Shown: positions 10,401 through 16,686, counted from the stretch's first letter. The stretch is DNA of 58,386 bases from Streptomyces lycii (GCF_009735685.1 NZ_WHPN01000256.1:4342-62727), one strand, 5' to 3'. Program-made: numbers and translations. The notes: generated by a model not told the origin, from the sequence alone.

Positions 10401-10828
10401 GATTCTTTGCTGATCATTGGAGAGGATTGGCTGAATTCGGAGTCTTTGTGGTTTGCGTTGCGTCTCTGGTGGGCTGCGTGATCGCCAGTGTCGCTATTGT
10501 CGGCGCCAAGTATGCTGCCGACTTGTCCACTGGCGGGACGGAGCGGGCCAATGAGCGTCTTGTTGGAAACGCTCGAGGAGCTGCCATCGGGATCGCTTTT
10601 GGTGCAGTCGGTGGTGCAGGAATGAGTGCCGCATGGAAGGGCTACTACCGCGCCACCGGGAAGGGTTCCGCACCTCTTGGTCGGCATTCGGCTCGCTATC
10701 TGAATGGAGGTGGCGGACGCCATGCTGCGAGACCGAACGCGGTAGCCAGCAGACTTATGTTCGCAGGAGGCGCCGGCCTTGGCCAGGCTGGGTGCGGCAC
10801 CACGTACCATGCGCCAAGCTACTGCTGA
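4406..10828 (+). CDS. RHS-repeat polymorphic toxin-like secreted protein
   Basis: 2140 aa. GTG at 4406 follows GGGGGGA; the longer frame from 4352 has no ribosome site. The N-terminus has a basic, signal-like segment with hydrophobic TTLVVYMVATLLGGPVAAAA. Middle and C-terminal parts contain many YD/RHS repeats (YDALGR, YDAAG/YDPAGN, YDADGN types), ending in the RHS-associated core ARAYDPSLGRFLSVDPL and AYVYGNNNAATFADPTGEA near residues 1830-1862. The variable tip follows: a charged Lys/Glu/Arg helix at ~1932-1962, then from ~1960 a segment of clearly lower GC with a hydrophobic stretch (VFVVCVASLVGCVIASVAIV, ~2010-2030) and a Gly/Ala-rich hydrophobic stretch (AAIGIAFGAVGGAG, ~2060-2075). No nuclease or deaminase motif is visible. 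RHS proteins encapsulate C-terminal toxins; a membrane-acting tip is my inference, supported by the downstream array of small membrane proteins. Confidence 0.9.
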   Translation: MIGPVSGTNHSAVRRARKTWRGTRLIATTLVVYMVATLLGGPVAAAAEVELRKLQQPEPVPVSVVEGRGLHKPDQTAKNRWKPDSKAKWPAPGTVTAQVPAAGQKTKRARAGSLELSVEDAGKSRDKTSKSADEVQVQVLDREAAETAGVDGVLIAVRGHGDEEGKDRVGVELDYSGFAGMYGGDWASRLMLREVPACALTTPEDTKCAPGKVVSTRNDREKGTLSAEVETGVVEATVGESGDPVTPASPTQRSRAAGTITSGTTLFAVTAAASGATGDFTATSLAPSDKWEAGGSSGGFSWTYDIEAPGVPGGLEPSLGLSYSSQAVDGRTAATNNQANWIGDGWSLSPGSIERRYVGCEDDKKDGNNPSHKVGDQCWKKENATLSLGGSSSELVKDDATGEWRKKNDDGTKIAQLKSSERGNGDNDGEYWRVTAPDGTRYYFGYNRLPGWSEGKTETNSTWTVPVFGNHSGEPCRASAFKDSWCQQAWRWNLDYVVDPHSNAMAYYWAKESNHYQRNIDSAYKGTLTSYIRGGYLKRVEYGLRSDGVYEDQAVAKAEFSVAERCLPTDTFDCAADKFTEANAKKWPDTPFDQYCTSDDACESNSSPSYFTRKRLTGITTSALDGGAYKKVDSWALKHQFPSTGDGTDPALWLASITRTGHTAADPITLPPVTFRGQQLPNRVEGAVDPVPAYNRYRVYGVDTETGSTVGVTYSAPECKAGSLPQAASNTKRCYPVIWSPPDAPAEDYEPYQDWFHSYVVTQILESDNTAGAPVMRTDYSYLGGLAWAKGDDEFTKAKHRTYGDRKGYERVQTRTGDPAQGTQTLSEARYFRGINGAEVANSEGKKVTDHEAFAGMTRETATYNGSGGDLISATSHIPWRSDATASHSRTADDLPTVHAYRTETKEDHTRTTVAGGSLRRTETSRTFDSHGYVVSASETGDTAKSGDEECTTTSYARNTDKNILGLVAESKTVAKACGTTADLPGDLVSTDRYYYDGSTTLGAAPAKGDETRRDEHDGDGTGFITVNTATYDAYGRQTAATDASGAETVITRTPASGQLPSETVSTNTLGHTTTEHTDPRRGLTLATVDANGKRSDIEYDALGRSTKAWAPGHTKADHPGSPTVQYSYRVSKTEPNAVTTKTINHQGEYDTSHTLYDGLLRPRQTQSPAIGDSDGRVVTETLYDTRGKAWKTYGAYYASGKPSTTLVAGDETKVPAGVETVYDGAGRTTASIALKFGDETKRTTTVHGGDRTTVIPPKGGTATTTITDALGRKTEARTYTNADRTEYQATTYAYNKHGKLAKMTDPADTVWTWTYDARGRQITADDPDKGLTATAYDRSDRPTKVTDARGIELTTVYDDLGRQKELRQGETLRASWTYDTVAKGHLTGSTSHVDGKTYSNRINSYNDQYQPTSSTTTLPADAGAVAGEYTWTFGYNAYTGAQEWIKHPALGGLPGERQTTVFGEGNLPQKTTAGPVVLVNATSHDVFSRPVRTEYGVLGRKVYRTQNWDEHTGALTRSTIDGDVALRVDDTRYTYDPAGNVTRISSTSGQDNTAQTDNQCFTTDALRRMTEAWTTSNPADDCTAGPSLATVGGRDAYWHSYAYDIAGNRTKETQHATTSGLSDVTRTYAPTGAGEDNPHSLRSVSTTGGGDDGQQETFAYDDAGNTTERTGGERDQKLTWSPEGNLATVTEDGKTTEYLYDADGNRLLAKNADGSTVAYLPGGNELTATSTGTKTAARYYTHGGETVAVRTSNGFTFLFGDRQGTALIAVAWGAGQAVTRRKQLPFGGPRSSSSTSWPGDRGFVGGITDPTGLTQLGARAYDPSLGRFLSVDPLLLTDDPTQHNAYVYGNNNAATFADPTGEAYEECVSGQYSCTNGRGGTGDLERVEFGKNYEKETKARGGTISPNYIIQKNTGYRHVYTKGSGVTAPTAAQRARSAEIERQKRIERERKAAEAKKKANEKESGYWESLKNGLGTAWDHTGGRVVSGVAEVSKAAGGFFADHWRGLAEFGVFVVCVASLVGCVIASVAIVGAKYAADLSTGGTERANERLVGNARGAAIGIAFGAVGGAGMSAAWKGYYRATGKGSAPLGRHSARYLNGGGGRHAARPNAVASRLMFAGGAGLGQAGCGTTYHAPSYC

Positions 10829-10870
10829 ACAGACCAGAGCGGTGCTGGGCCGAGAGGGGGCGAGTGAGAG

Positions 10871-11377
10871 ATGGGGCGACGTCGTAAGACATCGACGTAC
10901 GCGCACGGGAAAACGCAGGGTAGTTCTGTTATCACACGGAAGTGGACGCTTAGAACTTGGGAACGTCTTCTCTGTGCGGTTCCAGCGATCGCCCTTCTAC
11001 TTCTCTCTTCGGTCGGGCTTAAGGAAGCCATCTCGGAGCGGCCGCAACTGTCTACCATCTCATTGGCGGTGCCGCTTGGATTCATTGTCGTAGGGGCGGG
11101 TTTGTTGGCCTTTGCAATGCGGTCGTCAATGGCCCTCACGGCCGATTACCTGATGGTGAGAAATGTTCTGAAATGGCGACGGATACCGCTAGCGCAAATA
11201 ACGTCGGTAGAACCTGGATATTACGGCATGACAATCCTTTATACGCCAGGAAAAATATGGGTATGCCTTGCCTTCTACAAGTCCAATCCAGCCCGTTGGC
11301 TTAATCGACGAGTGCGGTCTGATTTCATAGCGGAAGAAATAATGGCCGCCGCCAGGGAAGCTCGGACGTCCGAGTGA
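10871..11377 (+). CDS. PH-like domain membrane protein, candidate immunity protein
   Basis: 168 aa, 42 bases after the RHS stop. After ~25 basic residues come two transmembrane helices (LLCAVPAIALLLLSSVGL; ISLAVPLGFIVVGAGLLAFAM). A soluble C-terminal domain follows with the pattern of bacterial PH-like domains: LTADYLMVRNVLKWRRIPLAQITSVEPGY, then a final amphipathic helix. The layout resembles the two proteins at 13507 and 14247, although sequence identity is low. Its place directly after the RHS gene and its lower GC suggest it is the cognate immunity protein; this is inferred from position only. Confidence 0.75.
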   Translation: MGRRRKTSTYAHGKTQGSSVITRKWTLRTWERLLCAVPAIALLLLSSVGLKEAISERPQLSTISLAVPLGFIVVGAGLLAFAMRSSMALTADYLMVRNVLKWRRIPLAQITSVEPGYYGMTILYTPGKIWVCLAFYKSNPARWLNRRVRSDFIAEEIMAAAREARTSE

Positions 11378-11404
11378 GCAGAAGGCCGGCTGCGCGGCAG
11401 CAGT

Positions 11405-11530
11405 GAGGGGCCAAGCGGTGACGCATAGTAGTTGCAAGCGGCGCCCCGGGGCGTTGTAGTGGATGGCCACGTTCTGTCGGGTCTTGATCGTGATACAGCT
11501 GCCGGTCGATGAGACGCCATGCAAAAAGGC
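11405..11530 (-). pseudogene. Decayed fragment of an SH3-like secreted protein
   Basis: The minus strand encodes SCITIKTRQNVAIHYN, matching DCITIKARQNVAVRYD in the intact gene at 15301-15603. The match is also visible in DNA (11466-11500 against 15478-15512). Signal peptide and C-terminal half are missing, so this is a relic of a duplicated copy stranded in the immunity-like array. Confidence 0.6.
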
Positions 11531-11669
11531 AAGGGGAACCACGGTTTGCGGGTTATCCGGATGTCAGGGCACCTGAAATGGCTGGAGCAGGAGACCTTGC
11601 ACTAAATAAATGCGTAGTCCCTTCCGTTGGCGCCTCGGGTTACTGCCGACGCAGAGGAGATGCGCGAAC

Positions 11670-12329
11670 GTGAGTGACGTTGTGCCATCGGTCTATGCTG
11701 TGATGAAAAAAGCAGCCATCAGCCAAGCTGCTTTCCGTGGGCTGGAGAAATCAAATCTGAGTCCTGAGGCAGATGTACGCGCAGTCTGGTGGTGGCGCGT
11801 GCGTGGGCTCTGGAGAGCAGGTAAACTGCTCCCGCTCCTCGGAGTGTTCGGCTTGGATGCAGGGGCTTGGGTACTGTCGATACAGCACCCGGATAAGAGC
11901 ATCCCTGTATATATCTTCCTCCTGCCCTTGCTTACAGTTGTTTGGCTAGCGATAGCATTCCGTAGTTCCAGGCGGGCATGGAAAATGGCGCGAGAGGCGC
12001 GAAAAGTACCCAGTCACCGCGTGAGATATGTTCTGTTGCACAGTTATGCATCTGAGGCGCCATGGCTGGTCTTTTTCTCGTTGAGCGGCGGTGAGGATGA
12101 CGAGCCCTTCGGAGCCGTCCCTTTGCGGTACGGGCCTCTGCGAGACCGTTACCGTCAACTTCCTTCCCCTGTCGGCGAGGCGCGGCTCACAGGGAACGTC
12201 GAAGACGGCTCTATCGTTGTACCCTGGATTTCAGGGCAGCCGGTGTGGCCGTCGGCTACGTTCAGAGGAATCGACATGTCCGATGCACTTTGCCTCCGTT
12301 CCGTGTCCGAGCTAGTGCGGCCGGAGTAA
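11670..12329 (+). CDS. Hypothetical two-TM membrane protein in the RHS array
   Basis: 219 aa from GTG at 11670, chosen because a GAGGAG site lies ~10 bases upstream; the frame is open to 11610. The N-terminal ~55 residues are soluble. Two hydrophobic helices follow (LLPLLGVFGLDAGAWVLSI; VYIFLLPLLTVVWLAIAF). The C-terminal ~120 residues form a soluble domain with YVLLHSYASEAPWLVFFSLS and PLRYGPLRDRY. Codon use is less GC-biased than in the chromosome to the right. No family recognised; the neighbourhood makes it another candidate immunity or accessory protein. Confidence 0.65.
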   Translation: MSDVVPSVYAVMKKAAISQAAFRGLEKSNLSPEADVRAVWWWRVRGLWRAGKLLPLLGVFGLDAGAWVLSIQHPDKSIPVYIFLLPLLTVVWLAIAFRSSRRAWKMAREARKVPSHRVRYVLLHSYASEAPWLVFFSLSGGEDDEPFGAVPLRYGPLRDRYRQLPSPVGEARLTGNVEDGSIVVPWISGQPVWPSATFRGIDMSDALCLRSVSELVRPE

Positions 12330-12399
12330 CGGATTGCAGCACGCATGCCAAAATATTGGGTTCCTCGCTGCCCACGCCCGGGCTGATAATCTGGACCTG

Positions 12400-12639
12400 A
12401 TGCTGGAGTTAGTGATCCTCGGAACGGCTGCCTCTTTGGTGGGTCTAACCCTCTGGAAAGACTGGCTTTCCGTCACGGATCTGTTTGTCCCTGACGATCC
12501 GAACGCAACGGATGCGTTGCGCTTGCGGCCCGTTATGCGCAGATTCGTCAAGGTGGGCGGTCTAATTTTCGCGACGGCTGGGTTTACGCTGCTCGCATCC
12601 TCGGTAGTTAAGCTTTTTGATCACATCCTAGGGGCATGA
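12400..12639 (+). CDS. Small two-TM protein, distant member of the array family
   Basis: 79 aa if started at ATG 12400; the frame also opens at TTG 12334. Two hydrophobic helices (LVILGTAASLVGLTLW; VGGLIFATAGFTLLASSVV) flank a polar loop with DDPNATDALRLRPVMRRF. The TM - P-x-AT-x-LR loop - TM layout resembles the proteins at 12906, 13138 and 14918, but the key R-(I/L)-(F/Y)-D-F motif is not clear. Probably a diverged relative. Function unknown. Confidence 0.55.
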   Translation: MLELVILGTAASLVGLTLWKDWLSVTDLFVPDDPNATDALRLRPVMRRFVKVGGLIFATAGFTLLASSVVKLFDHILGA

Positions 12640-12905
12640 TGGCGTTTCTCCTCTTCTTGTCGTTGTTTCTATAGATGCGCGCCACACAGGGATCGCGCGT
12701 GACGAGGATGAGTGATGTAGCGCCTCCGGGTACGGCACGATGGCTGAAGATGCCCGCAGTCAGGCGCCCTGCCGTGCGCCCGAGCAGCTCGACCTGGACA
12801 CCGAAGCGGACGTGAAGCGCGGCGGGGTCGGTCGAGGCTCCTTGCGTTGGCTCCAGCCGGCGGTTGGTGCTGGAGTTGAGCGATTCGTGAGGGGAAGGGG
12901 GCAGC

Positions 12906-13127
12906 ATGGTGTTTAGCCTGACTATTGGAGTCGCTCTCATTGCACTCGGCGTCTGCCTCATGGTTGATGTGAGAGGGGTCGCGGGGCGCATCTACGACTT
13001 CTATGCGTCGTTCATGAATCCCGGGAACGCCACCAGAGGCACAATACGTGTAGTGGGGGTTTTCATGACTCTCGTTGGCGTGGTGTGGGTGGTAGGGCCT
13101 TTGAACGGTACGTGGTTTAGCCGCTGA
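12906..13127 (+). CDS. Small two-TM protein, paralogue 1 (FMNPG family)
   Basis: 73 aa with a strong purine-rich ribosome site (GAGGGGAAGGGGG). First helix: SLTIGVALIALGVCLM. Then a polar loop with GRIYDFYASFMNPGNAT, then TIRVVGVFMTLVGVVWVVG. The next gene, 10 bases on, encodes a clear paralogue sharing SFMNPG-x-AT, a T-x-R-(V/I)-VG motif and the same helix layout. A third copy is at 14918. Duplicated tiny membrane proteins behind an RHS toxin gene suggest an immunity family; no known domain recognised. Confidence 0.7.
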   Translation: MVFSLTIGVALIALGVCLMVDVRGVAGRIYDFYASFMNPGNATRGTIRVVGVFMTLVGVVWVVGPLNGTWFSR

Positions 13128-13137
13128 AAAAGGAGGA

Positions 13138-13353
13138 GTGAGTGGCTTGTTCCTGTTGATCGGTGGAATTGTATTGATCGGGTTTGGTATTTGCCTGGTC
13201 GGTGACGTCGGCGGAACGGCTACGCGAATCTTCGATTTCTTCGAGTCGTTCATGAACCCCGGGCGCGCCACGCCCACGACGCTGCGGATAGTCGGCGCAT
13301 TTGTGCTGATTGTCGGTGCGGGGTGGTTTGCGGCCTCGTTTTCGGTCATGTAG
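13138..13353 (+). CDS. Small two-TM protein, paralogue 2 (FMNPG family)
   Basis: 71 aa from GTG 13138. The AAGGAGG site ends only one base before this codon, so TTG at 13147 is a strong alternative; it would also align better with the sibling's N-terminus. Helix LLIGGIVLIGFGICLV, loop RIFDFFESFMNPGRAT, helix LRIVGAFVLIVGAGWFAA. Closest relative is the gene immediately upstream, so this is a recent tandem duplication. Probably translationally coupled. Function unknown; candidate immunity protein. Confidence 0.7.
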   Translation: MSGLFLLIGGIVLIGFGICLVGDVGGTATRIFDFFESFMNPGRATPTTLRIVGAFVLIVGAGWFAASFSVM

Positions 13354-13506
13354 ACCGGCGGGCGAGGTCCATTTGGTGCTGAAGGGACCTCTTGGGGAAG
13401 ATCGGTTCCGCAGTCTCGTTCGGGGCTCCTCCTTACGGGGCTGCGGATGCGATTGCCGCCGGCCCCGGCTCAGTATGGCGTTCAGAGATGACACTGGAGG
13501 ACGCTG

Positions 13507-14049
13507 ATGTTTCACACTCGACGCGGTGTCGACATCCTGCGGCGGCGTAGTGCGCCGGTCGGGGCGTATATCTACATCGCAGGAGTAGTTTCGATGATTG
13601 TAGTGTACGGGAAGGAGATGTGGGAGAAAAACCCTGCCGGGGAGATGGTTTTCTTTGGGGCCGCGCTGGTCGCGTCGATGAGGCTGGTATGGCGGGCTCT
13701 AGCGAGGGCCCGTGTGGAAATCCATAGGGAAGGCATCCTGGTGATCGGGATAGGCGCACGGTATTGGATCCCACTGCAGTCAGTCCGCCGCGTGGAAACC
13801 AGCAATGGTCTTTTGATTGAGACGCTAATTGGCGATGAGGTTCCAGTGTTCGCCTTTTCAAGTTCGCTCATCGACCGGGGAAGGACGGTTGAAGCCGCAG
13901 CAGCTGCCATACGCCAGTCTCTTCCCGAAAAGCGCCAACTTCGAGAAGCGGCAGATTCGGTGACGCGACGCATTGACTGGGCATGGGGCGACTTGGTAAT
14001 TGTGCCCTTTATTCTTGCGGCGCCCGCAAGTCTCCTAAATCTTATCTGA
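13507..14049 (+). CDS. PH-like membrane protein, paralogue B
   Basis: 180 aa, GGAGG site 8 bases upstream. N-terminal helices IYIAGVVSMIVVY and MVFFGAALVASMRLVW, then a PH-like soluble domain (ILVIGIGARYWIPLQSVRRVE, SNGLLIETLIGDEVPVFAFSSSLID), then an amphipathic helix and a final hydrophobic segment (DLVIVPFILAAPASLL). It is paralogous to the protein at 14247: both share a V-x-IP core, a G-L-x-IET-x-x-G-(D/E) strand, an FA/FS-S-x-ID motif and a W-x-W/C-W ending before the last helix. No known toxin-immunity family could be named. Confidence 0.75.
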   Translation: MFHTRRGVDILRRRSAPVGAYIYIAGVVSMIVVYGKEMWEKNPAGEMVFFGAALVASMRLVWRALARARVEIHREGILVIGIGARYWIPLQSVRRVETSNGLLIETLIGDEVPVFAFSSSLIDRGRTVEAAAAAIRQSLPEKRQLREAADSVTRRIDWAWGDLVIVPFILAAPASLLNLI

Positions 14050-14204
14050 TTTATTGGCGTTGCATTCCTGGCACGACCACTCAAGGCTACGGAAAGGACC
14101 GGGGGACGCCGAACGGCCGGGCTACGCGGTCTGCCATGGGCGCGGACCGTAGCAGCACCGTACTCAACATTGGGGTAAACCGCCAGCTTTCATGGGGATT
14201 TTGT

Positions 14205-14225
14205 GGCGCTGGTAGTGCCAGCGCC
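14205..14225 (+). other. Short perfect hairpin upstream of paralogue C
   Basis: GGCGCTGG (14205-14212) and CCAGCGCC (14218-14225) form a perfect 8-bp inverted repeat with loop TAGTG, 22 bases before the ATG at 14247. It could be a terminator for the preceding gene, a leader hairpin or an operator. No U-tract. Confidence 0.45.
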
Positions 14226-14246
14226 CTATCGGGTAGGGGATGCTAG

Positions 14247-14813
14247 ATGCCAGAATGGCCGACCAAAGCTGCCACAAATCGACCGGAAAAGCGTGTTCTT
14301 CGCCGTAAATCCTGGCCTCTGCTGGCTTGGACGACAATCTCTGCCATCTGGCTGATATATCTAGCGGGCATGATGGAATCGCTGGATCGCGGGCATTTTA
14401 ACGATGCTTGGTTGGTGCTTGCGGTTTTCTGCACCGTGACAGCCGTGATTAGGCGCATCACCAGTTGCCGTGTTGTGCTTGTGCCGGGGCAAGTCTTGAT
14501 AGAAAATCCACTCAGTTCCTACGTAATTCCGGTCGAGTTCATCAGCGAGGTCGAGATGTCCTCGGGGGGCGGTCTCAAGATAGAGACATTTCGCGGGGAA
14601 AAAATACGCCCGCTGGTGTTCGCCGGGTCGGTGATAGATGCTTACTTCAAGACCACTGAGCGGGCCATTGTGGAGATTAGAAGGATGCTAGGTGGAAACG
14701 CAGCAGCACCGCCTGAGAACCCTCAGGTGCAGCATAAATTTCGGTGGTGCTGGTCCGCCGACGTCCCCCTATTTCTGGGGATCTTTGCGGGGGCCTGGAC
14801 TGTTGTATCCTGA
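14247..14813 (+). CDS. PH-like membrane protein, paralogue C
   Basis: 188 aa, start supported by AGGGGA. Two TM helices near the N-terminus (LLAWTTISAIWLIYLAGMM; AWLVLAVFCTVTAVI) precede a PH-like domain with VLIENPLSSYVIPVEFISEVE, GGLKIETFRGEKI, LVFAGSVIDAY and a final W-x-W plus hydrophobic helix (DVPLFLGIFAGAWTVV). Clear paralogue of the protein at 13507, in the same order relative to a two-TM gene. This repeated two-family pattern is what one expects of stepwise accumulation of immunity genes; that reading is an inference. Confidence 0.75.
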   Translation: MPEWPTKAATNRPEKRVLRRKSWPLLAWTTISAIWLIYLAGMMESLDRGHFNDAWLVLAVFCTVTAVIRRITSCRVVLVPGQVLIENPLSSYVIPVEFISEVEMSSGGGLKIETFRGEKIRPLVFAGSVIDAYFKTTERAIVEIRRMLGGNAAAPPENPQVQHKFRWCWSADVPLFLGIFAGAWTVVS

Positions 14814-14917
14814 TTGATGACGAGCGCGAGCCATCTCTGGAGTCGCCGTCGCGCGCAACTTGGCGATAGCGATAATGGAGTCCGGTTTCCCCGGGTTGCT
14901 GTAGGAAGTGCTATGGA

Positions 14918-15187
14918 ATGACGTCCAGTATTCAAGTCGTCGCAGCTGCACAGTCCGACGGGTATATGTTTCGCCTCTTTTGGGGACTGGTTGTAACCCC
15001 GATCGGCTTGATCCTCGCCTGCGATTACCGAAACGCCTCAATTCGCCTGTTCGATTTCATTGAGAGTCATACCCCAGGTGGAGCCGGTTCGGCTTCACAC
15101 AACCTGCTTCGAGTGTTCGGGGCGATTTTGGGGCTGGTCGGTCTTAGCACCTCAATTTTTGCAGCCTACAAGATTATTTTCGGCTGA
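14918..15187 (+). CDS. Small two-TM protein, paralogue 3
   Basis: 89 aa, AGGAAG ribosome site upstream. It has a longer N-terminus than paralogues 1 and 2, then LFWGLVVTPIGLILAC, the loop IRLFDFIESHTPGG, and LLRVFGAILGLVGLSTSIFAAYKI. The R-(I/L)-F-DF-(F/I)-ES, PG and LR-(V/I)-x-GA motifs tie it to 13138-13353. It is the last gene of the plus-strand array and converges on the SH3-like gene. Confidence 0.7.
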   Translation: MTSSIQVVAAAQSDGYMFRLFWGLVVTPIGLILACDYRNASIRLFDFIESHTPGGAGSASHNLLRVFGAILGLVGLSTSIFAAYKIIFG

Positions 15188-15300
15188 CTGAGGGATTCGT
15201 CGTGGAGCGGCATGATTTTAGGGATCGTAACGCGCCGACGTGACCGGTCGGAATGTCTGGCCGTGGATGTGCCGGAGCAGGTGCTGTCAACCGAGCGTGT

Positions 15301-15603
15301 TCAGACTTTGTTGACGCACGTCTTCGGGACGAAGCCGCCTCGGACCAGGTACCACCACTTGCCCCACTCGCCGCAGGCCCGGAATTGGTTGCTCCAGGTC
15401 ATCCGGCAGCTCTTGCTCTTGGCTCCGCGCTTGAGGTGCCCGACGACTTTCGAGCGCGGGTCCGGGTCGTATCGGACAGCCACGTTCTGGCGGGCCTTGA
15501 TGGTGATGCAGTCGCGGGCGGACGGGGCTGCCGTTGCTGTCGCGGTCGGGCCGAGCAGAGAGGCCGTCAGGAGCAGGCCGGCTGCTGTTGCAAGAGCGCG
15601 CAC
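15301..15603 (-). CDS. Secreted SH3-like small protein
   Basis: 100 aa from GTG at 15603, which has GGGAGG just upstream; the frame is open to 15804, but that part has no ribosome site. Signal peptide VRALATAAGLLLTASLLGPT, cleavage near TATAAPSA. The mature part (~75 aa) has DCITIKARQNVAVRYDP, KVVGHLKRGAK and GKWWYLVRGGFVP, the pattern of bacterial SH3-like domains, with four cysteines that could form two disulfides. Such proteins act at the cell wall. A broken partial copy lies at 11405-11530. It is bounded by a strong hairpin at its upstream side. Confidence 0.75.
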   Translation of the reverse strand: MRALATAAGLLLTASLLGPTATATAAPSARDCITIKARQNVAVRYDPDPRSKVVGHLKRGAKSKSCRMTWSNQFRACGEWGKWWYLVRGGFVPKTCVNKV

Positions 15604-15764
15604 GCGAATCCTCCCAAAGTGGATGTCTTCTCTCGCGGGGAAACGGGTAGTCGCCGGACCGGTCACGCGGGCTGTTGCGAGATCCGTCCATTGGCGTAGT
15701 GCCTGTGCAGCGGTTTCGCGGCCCGCCGTGTGGCGCTGGTTCGCGGCGGTCGTACGGACGGCAA

Positions 15765-15810
15765 GGGCCGGTGGCGGCACCCTCCCGTAACGGGGTGTCG
15801 CCACCGGCCC
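15765..15810 (-). terminator. Strong terminator hairpin at the end of the conjugation operon
   Basis: An 18-bp stem with one mismatch (15765-15782 paired with 15793-15810) and a 10-base loop lies 10 bases beyond the stop of the winged-helix gene on the minus strand. It is the best-formed hairpin in the accessory region and probably ends the operon that starts near 27368. Confidence 0.8.
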
Positions 15811-15819
15811 TCGTGACGT

Positions 15820-16686
15820 CTACTCGGTGGTTGTGGTGGAGGTCCGCCGGAAGGTGCGGGGCTTGTCGCTTACCTGCTCGGCGATGCCCTGGTTGACGAG
15901 CTTCTCCAGGGCGTTGGCGATGGCGCCCGAGGACTTTTCGATGACGCGGCTGATCTTGGTGGCGGTGAACGCTTCACCGGGGTGTGCCGCAAGGTGCTCG
16001 ATGACCATTTGCCGCAGCGCTCCGGGCGCGAGTCGCTTCTTCTCGCCGGGCGGGGTGATGACCCCTGTCGGTGCAGCCCGGTTCTCGGTGCTGGCCGCAA
16101 CGGGTGCGCTGTTCTCTTCTGTGGTCTTGCCCGCGTGGAGGAGAGGGGTGCTTGCGTCGTTGTCCTTGCCGTCGGTCTGCGCGGTGCCCTGCGGCTTGGG
16201 CTCCAGCGATGTGTCGGTCACCTGGGTCGTGGTGATGATCGTGTCCTCGTCGGCTGGGGCTGCGGACGCTTCGGGCGTCTTGTCGTCGACCGTGGCGTCC
16301 TCGTCCTCCGAACGGTTGCCGTCCGGCTCCGAGGCGTGGGCGGCGGACGTCTCCGGGCGGGTACTCACGGTCTGCTGGCAGTTTCCAGTGTCGCCGCCGT
16401 CTTCGCGGGTCGGCGCCGGGTGCCAGCGGTCCGGGGTACGGCGTGGTCCGTCGTGGCCTCCCGGGGTGCGTACGGCCAGGCCGAGCTTCTCGAGCGTGGT
16501 CAGGGCCTTTCCGGCGGTGGAGCGGCCGAGACCTGCGGCGAGGGCGAGTTCGGCGGCCGTGACGGGGTCGGTGTGGTGGGCCAGTTCGGTGTAGATCGCT
16601 GCGGGGGCGCCGGTCAGGCCGGTCAGCGGTTCGGGGGCGGGCGTGGACGGGAGGGTGCGGATGCCGCCGGGGTTGGTGTCGGACAT
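15820..16686 (-). CDS. Protein with two winged-helix DNA-binding domains
   Basis: 288 aa; ATG at 16686 chosen (GAGG upstream). The longer frame to 16833 has no start signal. Residues ~28-85 form a winged helix of MarR/ArsR-like pattern (PAAIYTELAHHTDPVTAAEL, GRSTAGKALTTLEKLGLAV). A polar, low-complexity Asp/Thr/Glu linker (~95-215) follows. A second winged helix occupies the C-terminus (LRQMVIEHLAAHPGEAFTA, SSGAIANALEKLVNQGIAE). It is the last gene before the terminator, separated from DUF2637 by 384 bases with operator-like palindromes. Likely a regulator or partition-like DNA-binding protein of the element; target unknown. Confidence 0.75.
   Translation of the reverse strand: MSDTNPGGIRTLPSTPAPEPLTGLTGAPAAIYTELAHHTDPVTAAELALAAGLGRSTAGKALTTLEKLGLAVRTPGGHDGPRRTPDRWHPAPTREDGGDTGNCQQTVSTRPETSAAHASEPDGNRSEDEDATVDDKTPEASAAPADEDTIITTTQVTDTSLEPKPQGTAQTDGKDNDASTPLLHAGKTTEENSAPVAASTENRAAPTGVITPPGEKKRLAPGALRQMVIEHLAAHPGEAFTATKISRVIEKSSGAIANALEKLVNQGIAEQVSDKPRTFRRTSTTTTE

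Noticed and set aside
12640..12905. Additional small gene between array members
   Set aside because: Short frames on both strands have no ribosome site, TM segment or similarity to the array families.
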